DNA of 64,000 nucleotides from Nocardioides sp. T2.26MG-1 (GCF_950101795.1 NZ_CATNLZ010000023.1:186001-250000), one strand, 5' to 3'. Positions 10,298 to 19,249 are shown, counted from the first letter of the stretch. The notes: generated by a model not told the origin, from the letters alone. A program made the numbers and translations.

Positions 10298-11701
10298 ATG
10301 GCCCTGCTGGCCGTCGCCCTGCTGTTCCTGGCCGTCGGGCCGGTGGTGCTCCTCCTCGGTGCGGCCACGCTGTGCCTGCCCCGGGTCCGCGCCTGGCTCC
10401 GGCCGACCCGGCGGGTGCTCGCGGGGTGGGTGGGCGCGGTCCTGCTGGTCGCCGGCCTCGCGGTGGTCGTGCCGGACGGCTGGGTGCCGATCGCGCCCGG
10501 TCCGGGCACCTGGGTGACGCCGTCGTACGTCGGGCGCCCGGTGGCCGGCGGCACCGAGGACGGCCCGAGCGGCGAGTCGCCTCAGGTGACCACGAAGGGC
10601 TACGGACTCGACGACTGCCGCCGGATCGAGCTCGACGCGCAGGGCCGGCTGGTGACCGTGTGCGGTGGCGCCGGCGACCCCGTGCTGCGTCTGGTCGACC
10701 CCGGCAGCCTGCGGCTGCGGGCGTCCAAGGACCTGCCCGACCGCGGTGGCTGCCCGGCCGCGTTCGCCCTCGACGCCGGTGGCCGCGTGGTCGTCGCCGC
10801 GCGCGACCGGCTGCTGGTGGTCGGCACGGCGGACGCCGAGGGCGACCCCGACCTCACCACCGAGGCGACCGTCGACCTGGGCCTCGGCGTCGACGACTGC
10901 GTGGCCGGGCTGGCGGTCCGCGGTGCGCGCACCTGGTTCGTCTCGCGCGACGGCGTCGCCGGGGTGGTGACGGGCGACCGCGTCCACTCGGTCGAGCTCG
11001 CGGACTCCGTCGAGCGGCCGTTGGCCGTCGACGCCGGTGGTGCCTACGTCGCGGGCGCGGAGGCCCTGCACCGGGTGGTGCTCACGGGTCGCAGGCCGAC
11101 CAAGGCCTGGAGCTCGCCGTACGACGGAGGCGGTGAGCGGGGTGCGGCCCCGGTGCCGCTGCCGGACGGCCTGGTGGCGGTCGCGGACAACCGCGAGCCA
11201 CGGCTACAGGTGGTGTTCCACCGCGCCGAGACCGGCGCCGTGGTGTGCCGGGCCGAGGTCTTCGGCGACGACGAGGGCGCCACCGACGGCGGGCTGGTCG
11301 CCGCCGGCGGCGGTGTCGTCGTGCAGAACTCCCACGGCTACTTCGGCCCGCTCTCGACGGTCCTGGGTCGCACCACCGACCGCGGCATCGCGCGCGTCGA
11401 CGTGGTCGACGGCGAGTGCCGGGTGACCTGGACGACCGCGATGGACGCCCCCAGCGGTGCGCCCGCCGTGTCCGAGGCCGACGGCCTCGTCTACGCCTAT
11501 GTGAAGCGGCACAGCTGGCTCGGGGTGGACGCGTGGTACCTCGCCGCGCTCGACCTCGACGACGGCCACCTGCTCTGGGCTCGGCGCACCGGCCTGGGCG
11601 TGCTGCGCGACAACCACCACGGCAGGATCACGCTCGGCCCGGACCGGTCGGCGTACGTCCCGGTGCTCGGCGGGCTCGTGCGCGTCCACGACCGAGGTTG
11701 A
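10298..11701 (+). CDS. membrane-anchored PQQ-like beta-propeller protein
   Basis: A 467-residue protein with two N-terminal membrane segments separated by a basic loop, followed by about 400 residues of repeated beta-rich units typical of PQQ-like propellers (for example GAPAVSEADGLVYAYVK and YLAALDLDDGHLLWARR, near the end). By the positive-inside rule the propeller lies outside the membrane. The family serves as a binding scaffold; no enzyme activity can be inferred because no PQQ- or metal-site signature is visible. ATG 10298 is chosen with GAGG 10 bases upstream; an in-frame GTG at 10280 is also possible. A TAGGAT promoter element lies at 10251-10256. Confidence 0.75.
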   Translation: MALLAVALLFLAVGPVVLLLGAATLCLPRVRAWLRPTRRVLAGWVGAVLLVAGLAVVVPDGWVPIAPGPGTWVTPSYVGRPVAGGTEDGPSGESPQVTTKGYGLDDCRRIELDAQGRLVTVCGGAGDPVLRLVDPGSLRLRASKDLPDRGGCPAAFALDAGGRVVVAARDRLLVVGTADAEGDPDLTTEATVDLGLGVDDCVAGLAVRGARTWFVSRDGVAGVVTGDRVHSVELADSVERPLAVDAGGAYVAGAEALHRVVLTGRRPTKAWSSPYDGGGERGAAPVPLPDGLVAVADNREPRLQVVFHRAETGAVVCRAEVFGDDEGATDGGLVAAGGGVVVQNSHGYFGPLSTVLGRTTDRGIARVDVVDGECRVTWTTAMDAPSGAPAVSEADGLVYAYVKRHSWLGVDAWYLAALDLDDGHLLWARRTGLGVLRDNHHGRITLGPDRSAYVPVLGGLVRVHDRG

Positions 11702-11728
11702 CCCGCCCGAAACTTTCGGGCGGGTCAA
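11698..11728. terminator. 15-bp stem hairpin, copy 1 of a repeated element
   Basis: A perfect inverted repeat with 15-base arms (TTGACCCGCCCGAAA) around a single C sits between two convergent genes and includes the TGA stop of the beta-propeller gene. An exact reverse-complement copy is found at 16931-16961, also between convergent genes. The position suits a bidirectional terminator. Confidence 0.75.
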
Positions 11729-11735
11729 CGTCCGA

Positions 11736-12677
11736 TCACGGGTAGCGGATGCCCGTGACCTCCTGGCTGAGCTCCCAGAGCCGGCGCTGCGCGGTCTCGT
11801 CGTGGGACAGCTTGTTGCTGGTGGTGACGTGCGGGGTGCCGCCCCCCTCCGCGAATCCGCTCGGTCCGCAGTAGGTGCCGCCGGGGAGGTCGGCGGTGGC
11901 CGCCATCAGCGTCGGCCAGGCACCCTGGTCGGCCCGGTTGGGCGAGACTGCCTTGATCGCCGCGTCGAGGATCGTCGCCCGACCGCCACGAGCGCGGCCG
12001 TACTGCCCGTTGGCCGCGAGGTGCGTGGCGGCGAAGCCCGGGTGGGCGGCCAGCGCGCGCACCGGCACCTCCGCGCGCCGCGCCCGCCGGTCGAGCTCGT
12101 AGGTGAACAGCAGGTTGGCGAGCTTGGACTGCCCGTAGACCGGCCACCGCCGGTAGCGACCGTGCTGGGTCCGCGGGTCGTCCAGCGGCGCCCCGCGGGC
12201 GACCCGGTGCATCTGGGACGACACGGTGACGACGGTGCCGGCCCTGCTCGCCACCAGCTGGGGCAGCAGGAGACCGGTCAGCAGGAACGGCCCGAAGTGG
12301 TTGGTGGCCATCTGCAGCTCGAGGCCGTCCGCCGTGCGGTGGTACGGCGTCCCCATGACGCCGGCGTTGTTGACCAGCACGTCGATCGGCCCGAGCCCGG
12401 CGGCCTCGGCGGCCGCCCGGCGTACCGACGAGAGGTCGGCGAGGTCGACGACGAGCGTCTCCAGCGCGGCGGCCGGGACCTCGACGGTGATCGCGGCGCG
12501 GGTCTCGTCGAGCCGCTCCCGGGTGCGGCCGGCGAGCACGACCCGGGCGCCGCGCCGCGCCAGCTCGAGCGCGGTGAACTGCCCGAGGCCGCCGACGGTG
12601 GTGCCGGTGACGAGCACGGTGCGGCCGGACTGGTCGGGGATGTCGGCCAGCGACCAGCGGTCGGCGGCGGGCCTCAC
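11736..12677 (-). CDS. short-chain dehydrogenase/reductase (SDR), retinol-dehydrogenase-like
   Basis: A 313-residue NAD(P)-dependent oxidoreductase. The dinucleotide motif is TGTTVGGLG (residues 24-32), slightly unusual for the TGxxxGxG pattern. NNAG (VLVNNAGVMG), the catalytic Ser (VTVSSQMH) and YGQSK are all present. The C-terminal region (RRLWELSQEVTG) matches the subgroup annotated as retinol dehydrogenase/protochlorophyllide-reductase-like, whose substrates in bacteria are unknown. The GTG start 12677 overlaps the stop of the TIGR03083 gene by 4 bases (GTGA), which indicates coupling and a shared message; a longer upstream reading in the same frame is rejected on this basis. Confidence 0.88.
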   Translation of the reverse strand: MRPAADRWSLADIPDQSGRTVLVTGTTVGGLGQFTALELARRGARVVLAGRTRERLDETRAAITVEVPAAALETLVVDLADLSSVRRAAAEAAGLGPIDVLVNNAGVMGTPYHRTADGLELQMATNHFGPFLLTGLLLPQLVASRAGTVVTVSSQMHRVARGAPLDDPRTQHGRYRRWPVYGQSKLANLLFTYELDRRARRAEVPVRALAAHPGFAATHLAANGQYGRARGGRATILDAAIKAVSPNRADQGAWPTLMAATADLPGGTYCGPSGFAEGGGTPHVTTSNKLSHDETAQRRLWELSQEVTGIRYP

Positions 12678-13501
12678 GGGGTGGTCGCCATCGCGTCGAG
12701 GACCCGGTCGGCGAGGGCCTGGTCGCCCTCGACGCTGACCGTGCCGGGCTCGGGGTCGCATCGTCCGCCGGCGACCCGGATGAACGCCTCCCGGTCCATG
12801 CGGAGCAGCACGTCCGGGTCGGGCGGAGCGTCGGCCAGCCGCTCGCCGCGGCCGGCGTCGTTGACGGTGAACGCGTACGGCGTGCTGCCCTCGAGCTCGA
12901 GCACCGCGGTGGTGCCGGCGGGTGCGCCGACCCGCTTGGCGAGCACGTAGCCCAGGCTCTCGGCGAGGTACTCCGCGGTGTGACGGGCGGCCGCGGAGTC
13001 CATGCCGCCGGGGCGGTCGACCGCCCGGCGGATGTCCTGCTCGTGCATCCACACGTCCAGCGGCCGGTTGCGCAGCAGCGTGCGCCAGTCCCAGCCGACG
13101 CCGCCGAAGATCGGCTCGGGCCTGCCGGCCGGGTCGGTCGGCGGGTCGGCGAGCAGCCGGGTGTGCCGCGCGGTCGCGGCGGACCGGATCTCGTTGATGA
13201 TCGCGTCGGGGCTGGCGTCGCGGCGGGTGACGACCCCGATCTCGGTGTAGAGCCCCATCAGCCCGGTGACGTGGTCGGGCTCGCCGACGTCGGCGGTCTC
13301 CTCGGGTGCTCCGGCCAGGATCGACTCCAGGTGCGCGATGTGGGACGCAACGGCCTTCACGTCCCAGCCCGGCAGGTCGGTCGGCGTGGCCCAGTCCGAC
13401 TCGTCGAGCTCCTCGAGCAGGTCGGTGAAGTCGTTGATCGCCTGCCACCACACGTCGACGTACCCGCGGAGCAGATCCTGGCCTGTGACGGGATCGGTCA
13501 T
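12674..13501 (-). CDS. TIGR03083 / mycothiol-dependent maleylpyruvate isomerase-family protein
   Basis: A 275-residue protein of the actinobacterial TIGR03083 (MDMPI_N, DinB-like four-helix bundle) family. Metal-binding His residues are visible in LPGWDVKAVASHIAHLE and in DVWMHEQDIRR. Members are proposed to act on mycothiol conjugates or as metal-dependent thiol transferases; few have been assayed. The ATG at 13501 starts MTDPVTGQDLLRGYVD; upstream in-frame sequence is not protein-like. It overlaps the SDR gene by 4 bases, so the two probably act together on a detoxification or catabolic substrate. A C-terminal SCP2-like domain with the conserved Arg pattern (VLLRMDREAFIRVAGGR) is present. 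Confidence 0.85.
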   Translation of the reverse strand: MTDPVTGQDLLRGYVDVWWQAINDFTDLLEELDESDWATPTDLPGWDVKAVASHIAHLESILAGAPEETADVGEPDHVTGLMGLYTEIGVVTRRDASPDAIINEIRSAATARHTRLLADPPTDPAGRPEPIFGGVGWDWRTLLRNRPLDVWMHEQDIRRAVDRPGGMDSAAARHTAEYLAESLGYVLAKRVGAPAGTTAVLELEGSTPYAFTVNDAGRGERLADAPPDPDVLLRMDREAFIRVAGGRCDPEPGTVSVEGDQALADRVLDAMATTP

Positions 13502-13529
13502 GCGCGGAACCCTAGTAGTTCCTGAGGTT

Positions 13530-15266
13530 TCAGGGCACCCGCTGGTCGTGGAAGCGTACGGCGAGCACCGCGACGTCGTCGTCGAGCCGCCCCGGGGCGA
13601 GGTCGCCGACCACCGCGTCCAGGAAGTCGCCCATCGGCAGGTCGTGATGGGTCGAGGCGGCCGCACAGAGTCGCTCGAAGCCGATCGTGATGTCCTCGCC
13701 CCGCCGCTCGACCAGCCCGTCGGTGTAGAGCAGCAGCACCGAGCCGGCGTCGATCGTGGAGCGGTTGTCGGTGCGCTCGGTCCCGGGCAGCACCCCGACC
13801 ATCAGGTCCGGCTGTCCGTGCTCGAGCAGCCGTGCCACGCCGGTCGGTGCGACGACCAGCGGCGGGGGGTGGCCGGCGTTGGTCCAACGCAGCGTCCGCT
13901 CGCCGCGGGCGCGCTGCTCGTCGCTCTGCTCGATGCGCGCGTAGACGAGGCTCGCCATGCCGTCGACCGCGAGGTCCTGCATGGCCTGGTCGAGGCGGGC
14001 GACGTTGCGCGAGGGCGCGTCGTCGACGGCCCAGGCGATCGCGCGCAGCATGTTGCGCAGCTGCCCCATGATCGCGGCCGCGCCGATGTTGTGGCCGACG
14101 ACGTCGCCGACCATCAGGCTGGTTGCCCCGGAGGGCATCACCACGGCGTCGTACCAGTCGCCGCCCACCTGGTCGTGCGACGCCGCCGGCCGGTAGCGCG
14201 CCGCCAGCTCCAGGCTCTCGGGCTGCGGCAGGCGCGGCAGGAGCGAGCTCTGGAGCGTGACCAGCGCGTCCAGGCGCTCCTGGAGGAGCAGCGCGCGCTG
14301 CATCGCCTGGGCGGTGTACGACGCGAGCGCCTCGATGGTGAGCGCGTCCTGCTCGGAGAGCTCCCGGGCCTCGTCCCACACCAGCGCCAGCGCCCCGAGT
14401 GGCCGGCCGCGGCTGAGCAGCGGCACGAACGAGCGGGCCTCGCCGACCTGGCGCGTGGTGTCGAGGTGCGGGTACTCCCGGTTCTGCGTGTCCCGGTCGC
14501 GGTAGTGCTGGTGCCGGGCTCGCACGATCGCGCGGCCCAGGGGGTTGGACTCGTCGCGCGGCAGCACGGCGTTGCGCAGCGCGGACTCCCAGTGGCTGGT
14601 CGGCGAGGTGACGAACCGCAGGTGCTCCTGGGGCGGGCCGTCCCGGGTCGGGGCGTCGTCGCTCAACAGCCACATCCCGGCCCGGGCGCACCCCAGCTGC
14701 GCCAGCGCGGTCCGCTCGATCGCCGAGGCGACGTCGGCCATGGTGCGGGTCGCTGACAGTCCCTCGCTCAGGGCCAGCAGCACCCGGCTGCGGCGCGCCA
14801 GGCCGGCCTCGGCCACGCGCTTGCCGCGCTCCGAGAGCTCGGTCGAGCAGGCGGCCGCGAGGTCCTCGAGCTGCTCGCGGTCGTGGGCGCTCCACGACCG
14901 GGGCACCCGGTCGATCGCGCAGAGCGAGCCCACGACGTCGCCGGTGTGGTCGGTGAGCGGCCAGCCGAGGTAGGCGACCACACCGAGGTCCGTCCGCGCC
15001 GGGTGGTCGCGCAGGCGCGGGTCCGCGCGCAGGTCGTCGATCGCCACCGGGGCGCCACCCCCGACGACGTACTGGCACAGCGAGTGCGAGATCGGTGTCT
15101 CCCGGACGGCGTCGAGCTCGGGCGGGAGCCCGCAGGCGCCCGGGAACAGCTGCCGGTCGGGCCGGACGAGCGTCACCAGGCCGACGGGCACGCCGAGGGA
15201 CCGGCAGACCATGCGGGCGTACCGGTCGAACGACGGGTCGGCGCGTGCGACGCCGGCGTGCTCCAT
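13530..15266 (-). CDS. GAF-domain PP2C-type (SpoIIE/RsbU) serine phosphatase
   Basis: A 578-residue cytosolic signalling protein. Residues ~15-155 form a first GAF domain and ~170-320 a second. A short coiled linker (LLLQERLDALVTLQSSLLPRLP, ~330-350) leads to a PP2C phosphatase domain. Metal-binding Asp residues are in GGDWYDAV, MVGDVVGHN, LLYTDGLVE and near the end DDDVAVLAVR. Such proteins dephosphorylate anti-sigma-factor antagonists in stress or developmental partner-switching. No antagonist or anti-sigma gene lies beside it, so its partner is elsewhere. The first GAF has the segment TPISHSLCQYVV typical of the GAF-SpoIIE proteins of actinobacteria. It stands alone on the minus strand. 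Confidence 0.92.
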   Translation of the reverse strand: MEHAGVARADPSFDRYARMVCRSLGVPVGLVTLVRPDRQLFPGACGLPPELDAVRETPISHSLCQYVVGGGAPVAIDDLRADPRLRDHPARTDLGVVAYLGWPLTDHTGDVVGSLCAIDRVPRSWSAHDREQLEDLAAACSTELSERGKRVAEAGLARRSRVLLALSEGLSATRTMADVASAIERTALAQLGCARAGMWLLSDDAPTRDGPPQEHLRFVTSPTSHWESALRNAVLPRDESNPLGRAIVRARHQHYRDRDTQNREYPHLDTTRQVGEARSFVPLLSRGRPLGALALVWDEARELSEQDALTIEALASYTAQAMQRALLLQERLDALVTLQSSLLPRLPQPESLELAARYRPAASHDQVGGDWYDAVVMPSGATSLMVGDVVGHNIGAAAIMGQLRNMLRAIAWAVDDAPSRNVARLDQAMQDLAVDGMASLVYARIEQSDEQRARGERTLRWTNAGHPPPLVVAPTGVARLLEHGQPDLMVGVLPGTERTDNRSTIDAGSVLLLYTDGLVERRGEDITIGFERLCAAASTHHDLPMGDFLDAVVGDLAPGRLDDDVAVLAVRFHDQRVP

Positions 15267-15362
15267 GCTGTGCGGGTTCTCCTCCCGGTGCCCGGGGCCG
15301 CACGGTACCGCGACACCCCCGCCCGATGCTCACCCTTCGGGGGACTCGCTTCGCCTCCGACG

Positions 15363-15974
15363 TCAGCCGAGCGCGAGGGTGAGGGCGATCGCGAGCATCG
15401 TGAGGCCGATCAGCACGTCGAGCACCTGCCACGCGCGGGGACTGGCCAGCAGCCGGCCCGCGCGCCGGGCGCCGTAGCCCAGCCCGGAGAACCACACGCC
15501 GCTCGCGGCGCACGCACCGACGGCGAACCACCAGCGCCCGGTCGGGCCCTCGTGGTTGGCGATCGAGCCGAGCAGCAGCACGGTGTCGAGGTAGACGTGC
15601 GGGTTGAGCCAGGTCAGGGCGAGCGCGCGTACGGCGACCCCGCGCACCCCGGTCGATCCGCGATCGGCCGCACGCAGCGCGTCCGCCCGCCGGGCGCGCA
15701 GCAGCGAGGCGACGCCGTACCAGGTCAGGAAGGCGACGCCGAGCCAGCGCACCAGGTCGAGTGCCCACGGCGCGCGCTCGACGATCGTGCCGATCCCGCT
15801 GACCCCGGCGCTGATGAGGACGACGTCGGACAGGGCGCAGATCGCGACGACCACGCCGATGTGCTCGCGAGCCAGGCCCTGACGCAGCACGTAGGCGTTC
15901 TGGGCGCCGATCGCCACGATGAGGGACAGACCGGTCGCGAAGCCGGCGAGGGAGGAGTCGAGCACGCCGTCCAC
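15363..15974 (-). CDS. lysE: LysE/ArgO-family amino acid exporter
   Basis: A 203-residue, six-span inner-membrane exporter of the LysE superfamily. The first span carries LSLIVAIGAQNAYVLRQGL, the family hallmark, and the centre has LTWLNPHVYLDTVLLLG. LysE and ArgO export lysine and arginine to prevent toxic build-up when peptides are plentiful. It is divergent from a LysG/ArgP-type regulator, exactly the arrangement in Corynebacterium, which supports the assignment to basic amino acids. The GTG start 15974 fits best; GTG 15965 is possible, and a start further upstream would run into the regulator promoter. Confidence 0.9.
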   Translation of the reverse strand: MDGVLDSSLAGFATGLSLIVAIGAQNAYVLRQGLAREHIGVVVAICALSDVVLISAGVSGIGTIVERAPWALDLVRWLGVAFLTWYGVASLLRARRADALRAADRGSTGVRGVAVRALALTWLNPHVYLDTVLLLGSIANHEGPTGRWWFAVGACAASGVWFSGLGYGARRAGRLLASPRAWQVLDVLIGLTMLAIALTLALG

Positions 15975-16023
15975 GCTAGGGGCGGCAGCAGATGAAGGCC
16001 AACGAAACAATCTGTCCGACCAT

Positions 16024-16029
16024 TAGCAT
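16024..16029 (+). promoter_or_regulatory. -10 element of lysG (leaderless)
   Basis: TAGCAT is followed by six bases and the ATG at 16036, again the leaderless layout. It lies in the 61-base lysE/lysG intergenic region, where the LysG operator is also expected. The AT-richer core AACGAAACAATCTGTCCG at about 15999-16016 is the best operator candidate. Confidence 0.5.
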
Positions 16030-16035
16030 CACTTC

Positions 16036-16917
16036 ATGGACCTCGCACCGTCCCAGCTGGCCGCCCTCGTCGCGATCGCCGACCAGGGCACGTTCGAGGC
16101 CGCGGCCCGGCACCTCCACGTGACCCCGTCGGCCGTGAGCCAGCGGATCCGCGCCCTCGAGTCCGAGGTCGGTCAGGTCGTCGTGCAGCGGACCACCCCG
16201 TGCCGCCCGACCGCGGCCGGACAGGTGCTGCTGCGGCTGGCCCGGCAGACGCAGCTGCTGCACGACGAGGTGCGCGACGCGCTCGCCCACGGGCACCGCT
16301 CCACGATCGAGCTGGCGGTGGCGGTCAACGCGGACTCGCTGGCCACCTGGTTCCGCGCGTCCGTCGCCGAGGTGGCGGGCTGGCCGGACGTCGCGCTGCG
16401 GCTGCACGTCGAGGACCAGGCCTACTCCGCCGGCCTGCTGCGCGGTGGCGACGTGCTGGCGGCGGTGACGTCCGAGCCCGCCGCGGTCCAGGGCTGCTCG
16501 GTCGAGCGGCTCGGCCTGATGCGCTACGTGCCGGCCGCGACCCCGTCGTTCGTCGAGCGCTGGCGCCGCGGCCGGGGCGCCGACTGGGCCGGCATGCCGG
16601 TGGTGGTGTTCAACGAGAAGGACGCGCTCCAGCAGGACGTGCTCACCGCGCGCGGGGTGGGGCTGCCGCCCCTGGTGCACCGCGTGCCGACGTCGGCGGA
16701 CTTCCTCGAGGCGGTGCGCCTGGGCCTGGGCTGGGGGATGATCCCCGAGCCGCAGCTGCGTCCCGACGTCCGGGCCGGGCGGCTGGCACCGCTGCCGGGC
16801 CGTCACCACGTCGACGTGGCGCTGCACTGGCAGCGCTGGCGGCTCGACTCCCCGACCCTCGACCGGCTCACCGACGCCGTACGCCGCGCCGCGCGAGGTG
16901 CGCTCAGGCCCGGATGA
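16036..16917 (+). CDS. lysG: LysR-type regulator, LysG/ArgP family
   Basis: A 293-residue transcription factor. The N-terminal winged helix is clear: QLAALVAIADQGTFEAAA then the recognition helix HVTPSAVSQRIRALE. The effector domain follows, with GLGWGMIPEPQL near the end as in ArgP. LysG activates the divergent lysE exporter gene when lysine, arginine or histidine accumulates. The gene pair, their divergent orientation and the short shared promoter region support this role by analogy; the effector itself cannot be read from sequence. Transcription probably ends at the hairpin 14 bases downstream. Confidence 0.9.
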   Translation: MDLAPSQLAALVAIADQGTFEAAARHLHVTPSAVSQRIRALESEVGQVVVQRTTPCRPTAAGQVLLRLARQTQLLHDEVRDALAHGHRSTIELAVAVNADSLATWFRASVAEVAGWPDVALRLHVEDQAYSAGLLRGGDVLAAVTSEPAAVQGCSVERLGLMRYVPAATPSFVERWRRGRGADWAGMPVVVFNEKDALQQDVLTARGVGLPPLVHRVPTSADFLEAVRLGLGWGMIPEPQLRPDVRAGRLAPLPGRHHVDVALHWQRWRLDSPTLDRLTDAVRRAARGALRPG

Positions 16918-16930
16918 CCCCCCATGCACA

Positions 16931-16961
16931 TTGACCCGCCCGAAAGTTTCGGGCGGGTCAA
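16931..16961. terminator. 15-bp stem hairpin, copy 2 of a repeated element
   Basis: Exact reverse complement of the element at 11698-11728: 15-base arms (TTGACCCGCCCGAAA) around a single G. It lies between convergent lysG (stop 16917) and fadE5 (stop 16986). Confidence 0.75.
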
Positions 16962-16985
16962 CGTCGTGAGTGACTCAGGGGTGGA

Positions 16986-18839
16986 TCAGAAGGCGTCCTC
17001 GTCGAGGTCCATCAGGCTGAGGTCGGTCGCCTCGGCGATCGCGCGCTCCGCGGTGAGCCGCGGCAGGTTGGTGTGCGCGAAGAACTGCGCGGCCGCGACC
17101 TTGCCCTCGTAGAAGGCGCGGTCCTTGCCCGGGTCGCCGCCGAGCTTCTCGAGGGCGATCTCGGCCTGGCGGAGCAGCAGCCAGGCGCACACGACGTCAC
17201 CGAGCACCATCAGCAGGCGGGTGGTGTTGAGGCCCACCTTGTAGATGTTGCGGACCTCCTCCTGCGAGGACATCAGCTCGTTGATCATGTGCCCGACGAT
17301 CGCGTTGGCATCGGCCAGCGCCGTGGCGAGCAGCTCGCGCTCGTTCTTGAGCCGCCCGTTGCCGGCCTCGCTGTCGATGAACTTCTGGATCTCGCCCGCC
17401 AGGTGGCCGAGAGCGGTGCCCTGGTCCTTGACGATCTTGCGGAAGAAGAAGTCCTGGCCCTGGATCGCGGTGGTGCCCTCGTAGAGGGTGTCGATCTTGG
17501 CGTCGCGGACGTACTGCTCGATCGGGTACTCCTGCAGGAAGCCGGAGCCGCCGAAGGTCTGCAGCGACTCGGTGCCGAGCAGCACCCACGAGCGCTCCGA
17601 GCCGTAGCCCTTCACGATCGGGAGCAGCAGGTCGTTGACCTTCTCGGCCAGCTCGTCGCGCTCGCCGTTGTGCTCGGCGATCATCACCTTGTCCTGCCAG
17701 GACGCGGTGTAGAGCACGAGCGCGCGCATCGCCTCGGCGAACGACTTCTGGGTCATCAGCGACCGGCGCACGTCGGGGTGGTGGGTGATCGTCACCCGCG
17801 GGGCGGTCTTGTCGGCGGACTGTGCCAGGTCGGCGCCCTGGACCCGCTCCTTGGCGAACTCCAGCGCGTTGAGGTAGCCGGTCGACAGCGTCGCGATGGC
17901 CTTGGTGCCGACCATCATCCGGGCGTTCTCGATGACCTGGAACATCTGCGCGATGCCGTTGTGGACCTCGCCGAGCAGGTAGCCGACGGCGGGCTCGCCG
18001 CCGCCCACGCCCGGGTCGCCGAAGGTCAGCTCGCAGGTGTTGGAGACCTTGATGCCCATCTTGTGCTCGACGTTGGTGACGTAGGCGCCGTTGCGCTCGC
18101 CCAGCTCGCCGGTCTCGAGGTCGAAGTGGTACTTCGGCACGATGAACAGGCTCAGGCCCTTGGTGCCGGGGCCGCCGGCGCCCTCGACGCCGACCGGACG
18201 GGCCAGCACCATGTGGATGATCTGGTCGGTGGTGCCCTCGGCGGAGGTGATGAACCGCTTGACGCCCTCGATGTTCCAGGTGCCGTCGGGGTTCTGCGTC
18301 GCCTTGGTGCGGCCGGCGCCGACGTCGGAGCCGGCGTCGGGCTCGGTGAGCACCATCGTGGTGTTCCAGCCGTGGTCGACGATCAGCTGGGCGATCTGCC
18401 GGTCCCGCTCGTTGCCGTTGCGGTAGAGCACGCCCGCGAACATCGGGCCCGCGCCGTACATCCAGACCGCGGAGTTGGCGCCCAGCACCAGCTCGCCCAT
18501 CGCCCAGCAGATGCTGGAGGGAGCCGGGGTGCCGCCGAGCTCGGCGAACGTGGTGAGCCGCCAGTACTCGGCGTCCATCCATGCCTGGTAGCTCTTGAGG
18601 AACGCCTCGGGCAGCGGCGCGGTGTTCGTCTTCGGGTCGAAGATCGGCGGGTTGCGGTCGCCCTCCACGAAGGACTCCGCGAGGTCCTCGCGAGCGAGGC
18701 GGTCGACCTCGGCGAGGATCGCGCGGGCGGTCTCGGTGTCGACGTCGGCGAACGGGCCGGTGCCGAGGATCTCGTCACGACCGAGCACCTCGAAGAGGTT
18801 GAACTCGATGTCCCGCATGTTGCTCTTGTAGTGGCTCAT
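16986..18839 (-). CDS. fadE5: FadE5-type acyl-CoA dehydrogenase
   Basis: A 617-residue flavoenzyme that oxidises acyl-CoA to trans-2-enoyl-CoA, the first step of beta-oxidation. The opening [19 protein letters not shown] is the typical start of the long mycobacterial FadE5 type. FAD/substrate segments [14 protein letters not shown] and FITSAEG are present, with the catalytic Glu in [16 protein letters not shown]-terminal extension of about 120 residues (acyl-CoA dehydrogenase C-terminal domain, PF12806 type) follows. Electrons pass to ETF and then, in this lineage, to EtfD, encoded at 40981-44112. Two palindromic operator-like sites precede it and recur before etfD, suggesting co-regulation by a TetR-type repressor. 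Confidence 0.93.
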   Translation of the reverse strand: MSHYKSNMRDIEFNLFEVLGRDEILGTGPFADVDTETARAILAEVDRLAREDLAESFVEGDRNPPIFDPKTNTAPLPEAFLKSYQAWMDAEYWRLTTFAELGGTPAPSSICWAMGELVLGANSAVWMYGAGPMFAGVLYRNGNERDRQIAQLIVDHGWNTTMVLTEPDAGSDVGAGRTKATQNPDGTWNIEGVKRFITSAEGTTDQIIHMVLARPVGVEGAGGPGTKGLSLFIVPKYHFDLETGELGERNGAYVTNVEHKMGIKVSNTCELTFGDPGVGGGEPAVGYLLGEVHNGIAQMFQVIENARMMVGTKAIATLSTGYLNALEFAKERVQGADLAQSADKTAPRVTITHHPDVRRSLMTQKSFAEAMRALVLYTASWQDKVMIAEHNGERDELAEKVNDLLLPIVKGYGSERSWVLLGTESLQTFGGSGFLQEYPIEQYVRDAKIDTLYEGTTAIQGQDFFFRKIVKDQGTALGHLAGEIQKFIDSEAGNGRLKNERELLATALADANAIVGHMINELMSSQEEVRNIYKVGLNTTRLLMVLGDVVCAWLLLRQAEIALEKLGGDPGKDRAFYEGKVAAAQFFAHTNLPRLTAERAIAEATDLSLMDLDEDAF

Positions 18840-18860
18840 GCCCCAACCTTCGCGATTGTG

Positions 18861-18898
18861 TACTCGTCAGTAACATCCATGATACGTACCCACGAGTA
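18861..18898 (-). promoter_or_regulatory. paired palindromic operator before fadE5
   Basis: Two copies of a 12-base palindrome TACY-N4-RGTA are centred 26 bases apart (18861-18872 and 18887-18898). On the coding strand they read GTTACTCGTGGGTA and GTTACTGACGAGTA. A TATCAT -10-like hexamer lies between them (18879-18884). The layout suits a dimeric TetR-type repressor occluding the promoter. The same motif occurs before etfD. Confidence 0.6.
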
Positions 18899-19042
18899 AC
18901 CCAGCAACCCGGGTCTCGCGCGTCGCCTCCGGTGCCGCGCGCGGCCCCCGGATCGCTCTGCGGGTTGATCACCAGACGGTGTGGTTGCGGTCGGCGCGTG
19001 GGTTGCAGGCCGCCGAGACGGCGCGTCTGCACGCACGGTCGC
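18899..19042. other. intergenic, fadE5 upstream region and ferredoxin 3' side
   Basis: Beyond the operator pair, this stretch holds no open frame, hairpin or repeat that I can support. It presumably carries the -35 side of the fadE5 promoter and the end of the ferredoxin operon message. Confidence 0.3.
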
Positions 19043-19249
19043 TCAGGTCCGCTCCAGCCGCAGGGCCAGGGCGGGGCAGGCGGAGACCGCCCGGCGGGCG
19101 TGTCGCAGGTTTGCCGGATCGACCTCGGCGCGGTGGATGAGGGGGAAGCCGTCCGCGTCGTTGGCGAGGTTCTCCGGCAGCAGCAGCCCGCACAGCGCGT
19201 GGCCGTCGCAGCGGGTCCAGTCCACCTCGATCCGTGCCGCCCGGCTCAT
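19043..19249 (-). CDS. small [3Fe-4S]-type ferredoxin
   Basis: A 68-residue protein with the cluster pattern C-x5-C (RCDGHALC) and a later Cys-Pro (VSACPALAL), the arrangement of actinobacterial [3Fe-4S] ferredoxins that lack the second Cys of a full 4Fe site. It carries single electrons. It is the last gene of a minus-strand operon, and its ATG overlaps the stop of the NuoF-like gene by one base (TGATG). No P450 is nearby, so unlike most relatives it is more likely to exchange electrons with the NuoF-like flavoprotein than with a P450. Confidence 0.88.
   Translation of the reverse strand: MSRAARIEVDWTRCDGHALCGLLLPENLANDADGFPLIHRAEVDPANLRHARRAVSACPALALRLERT

Noticed and set aside
17073-18899. 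608-codon plus-strand frame opposite fadE5
   Set aside because: Translation is Val/Leu/Gly/Asp-biased without domains, while the other strand encodes an unmistakable acyl-CoA dehydrogenase.
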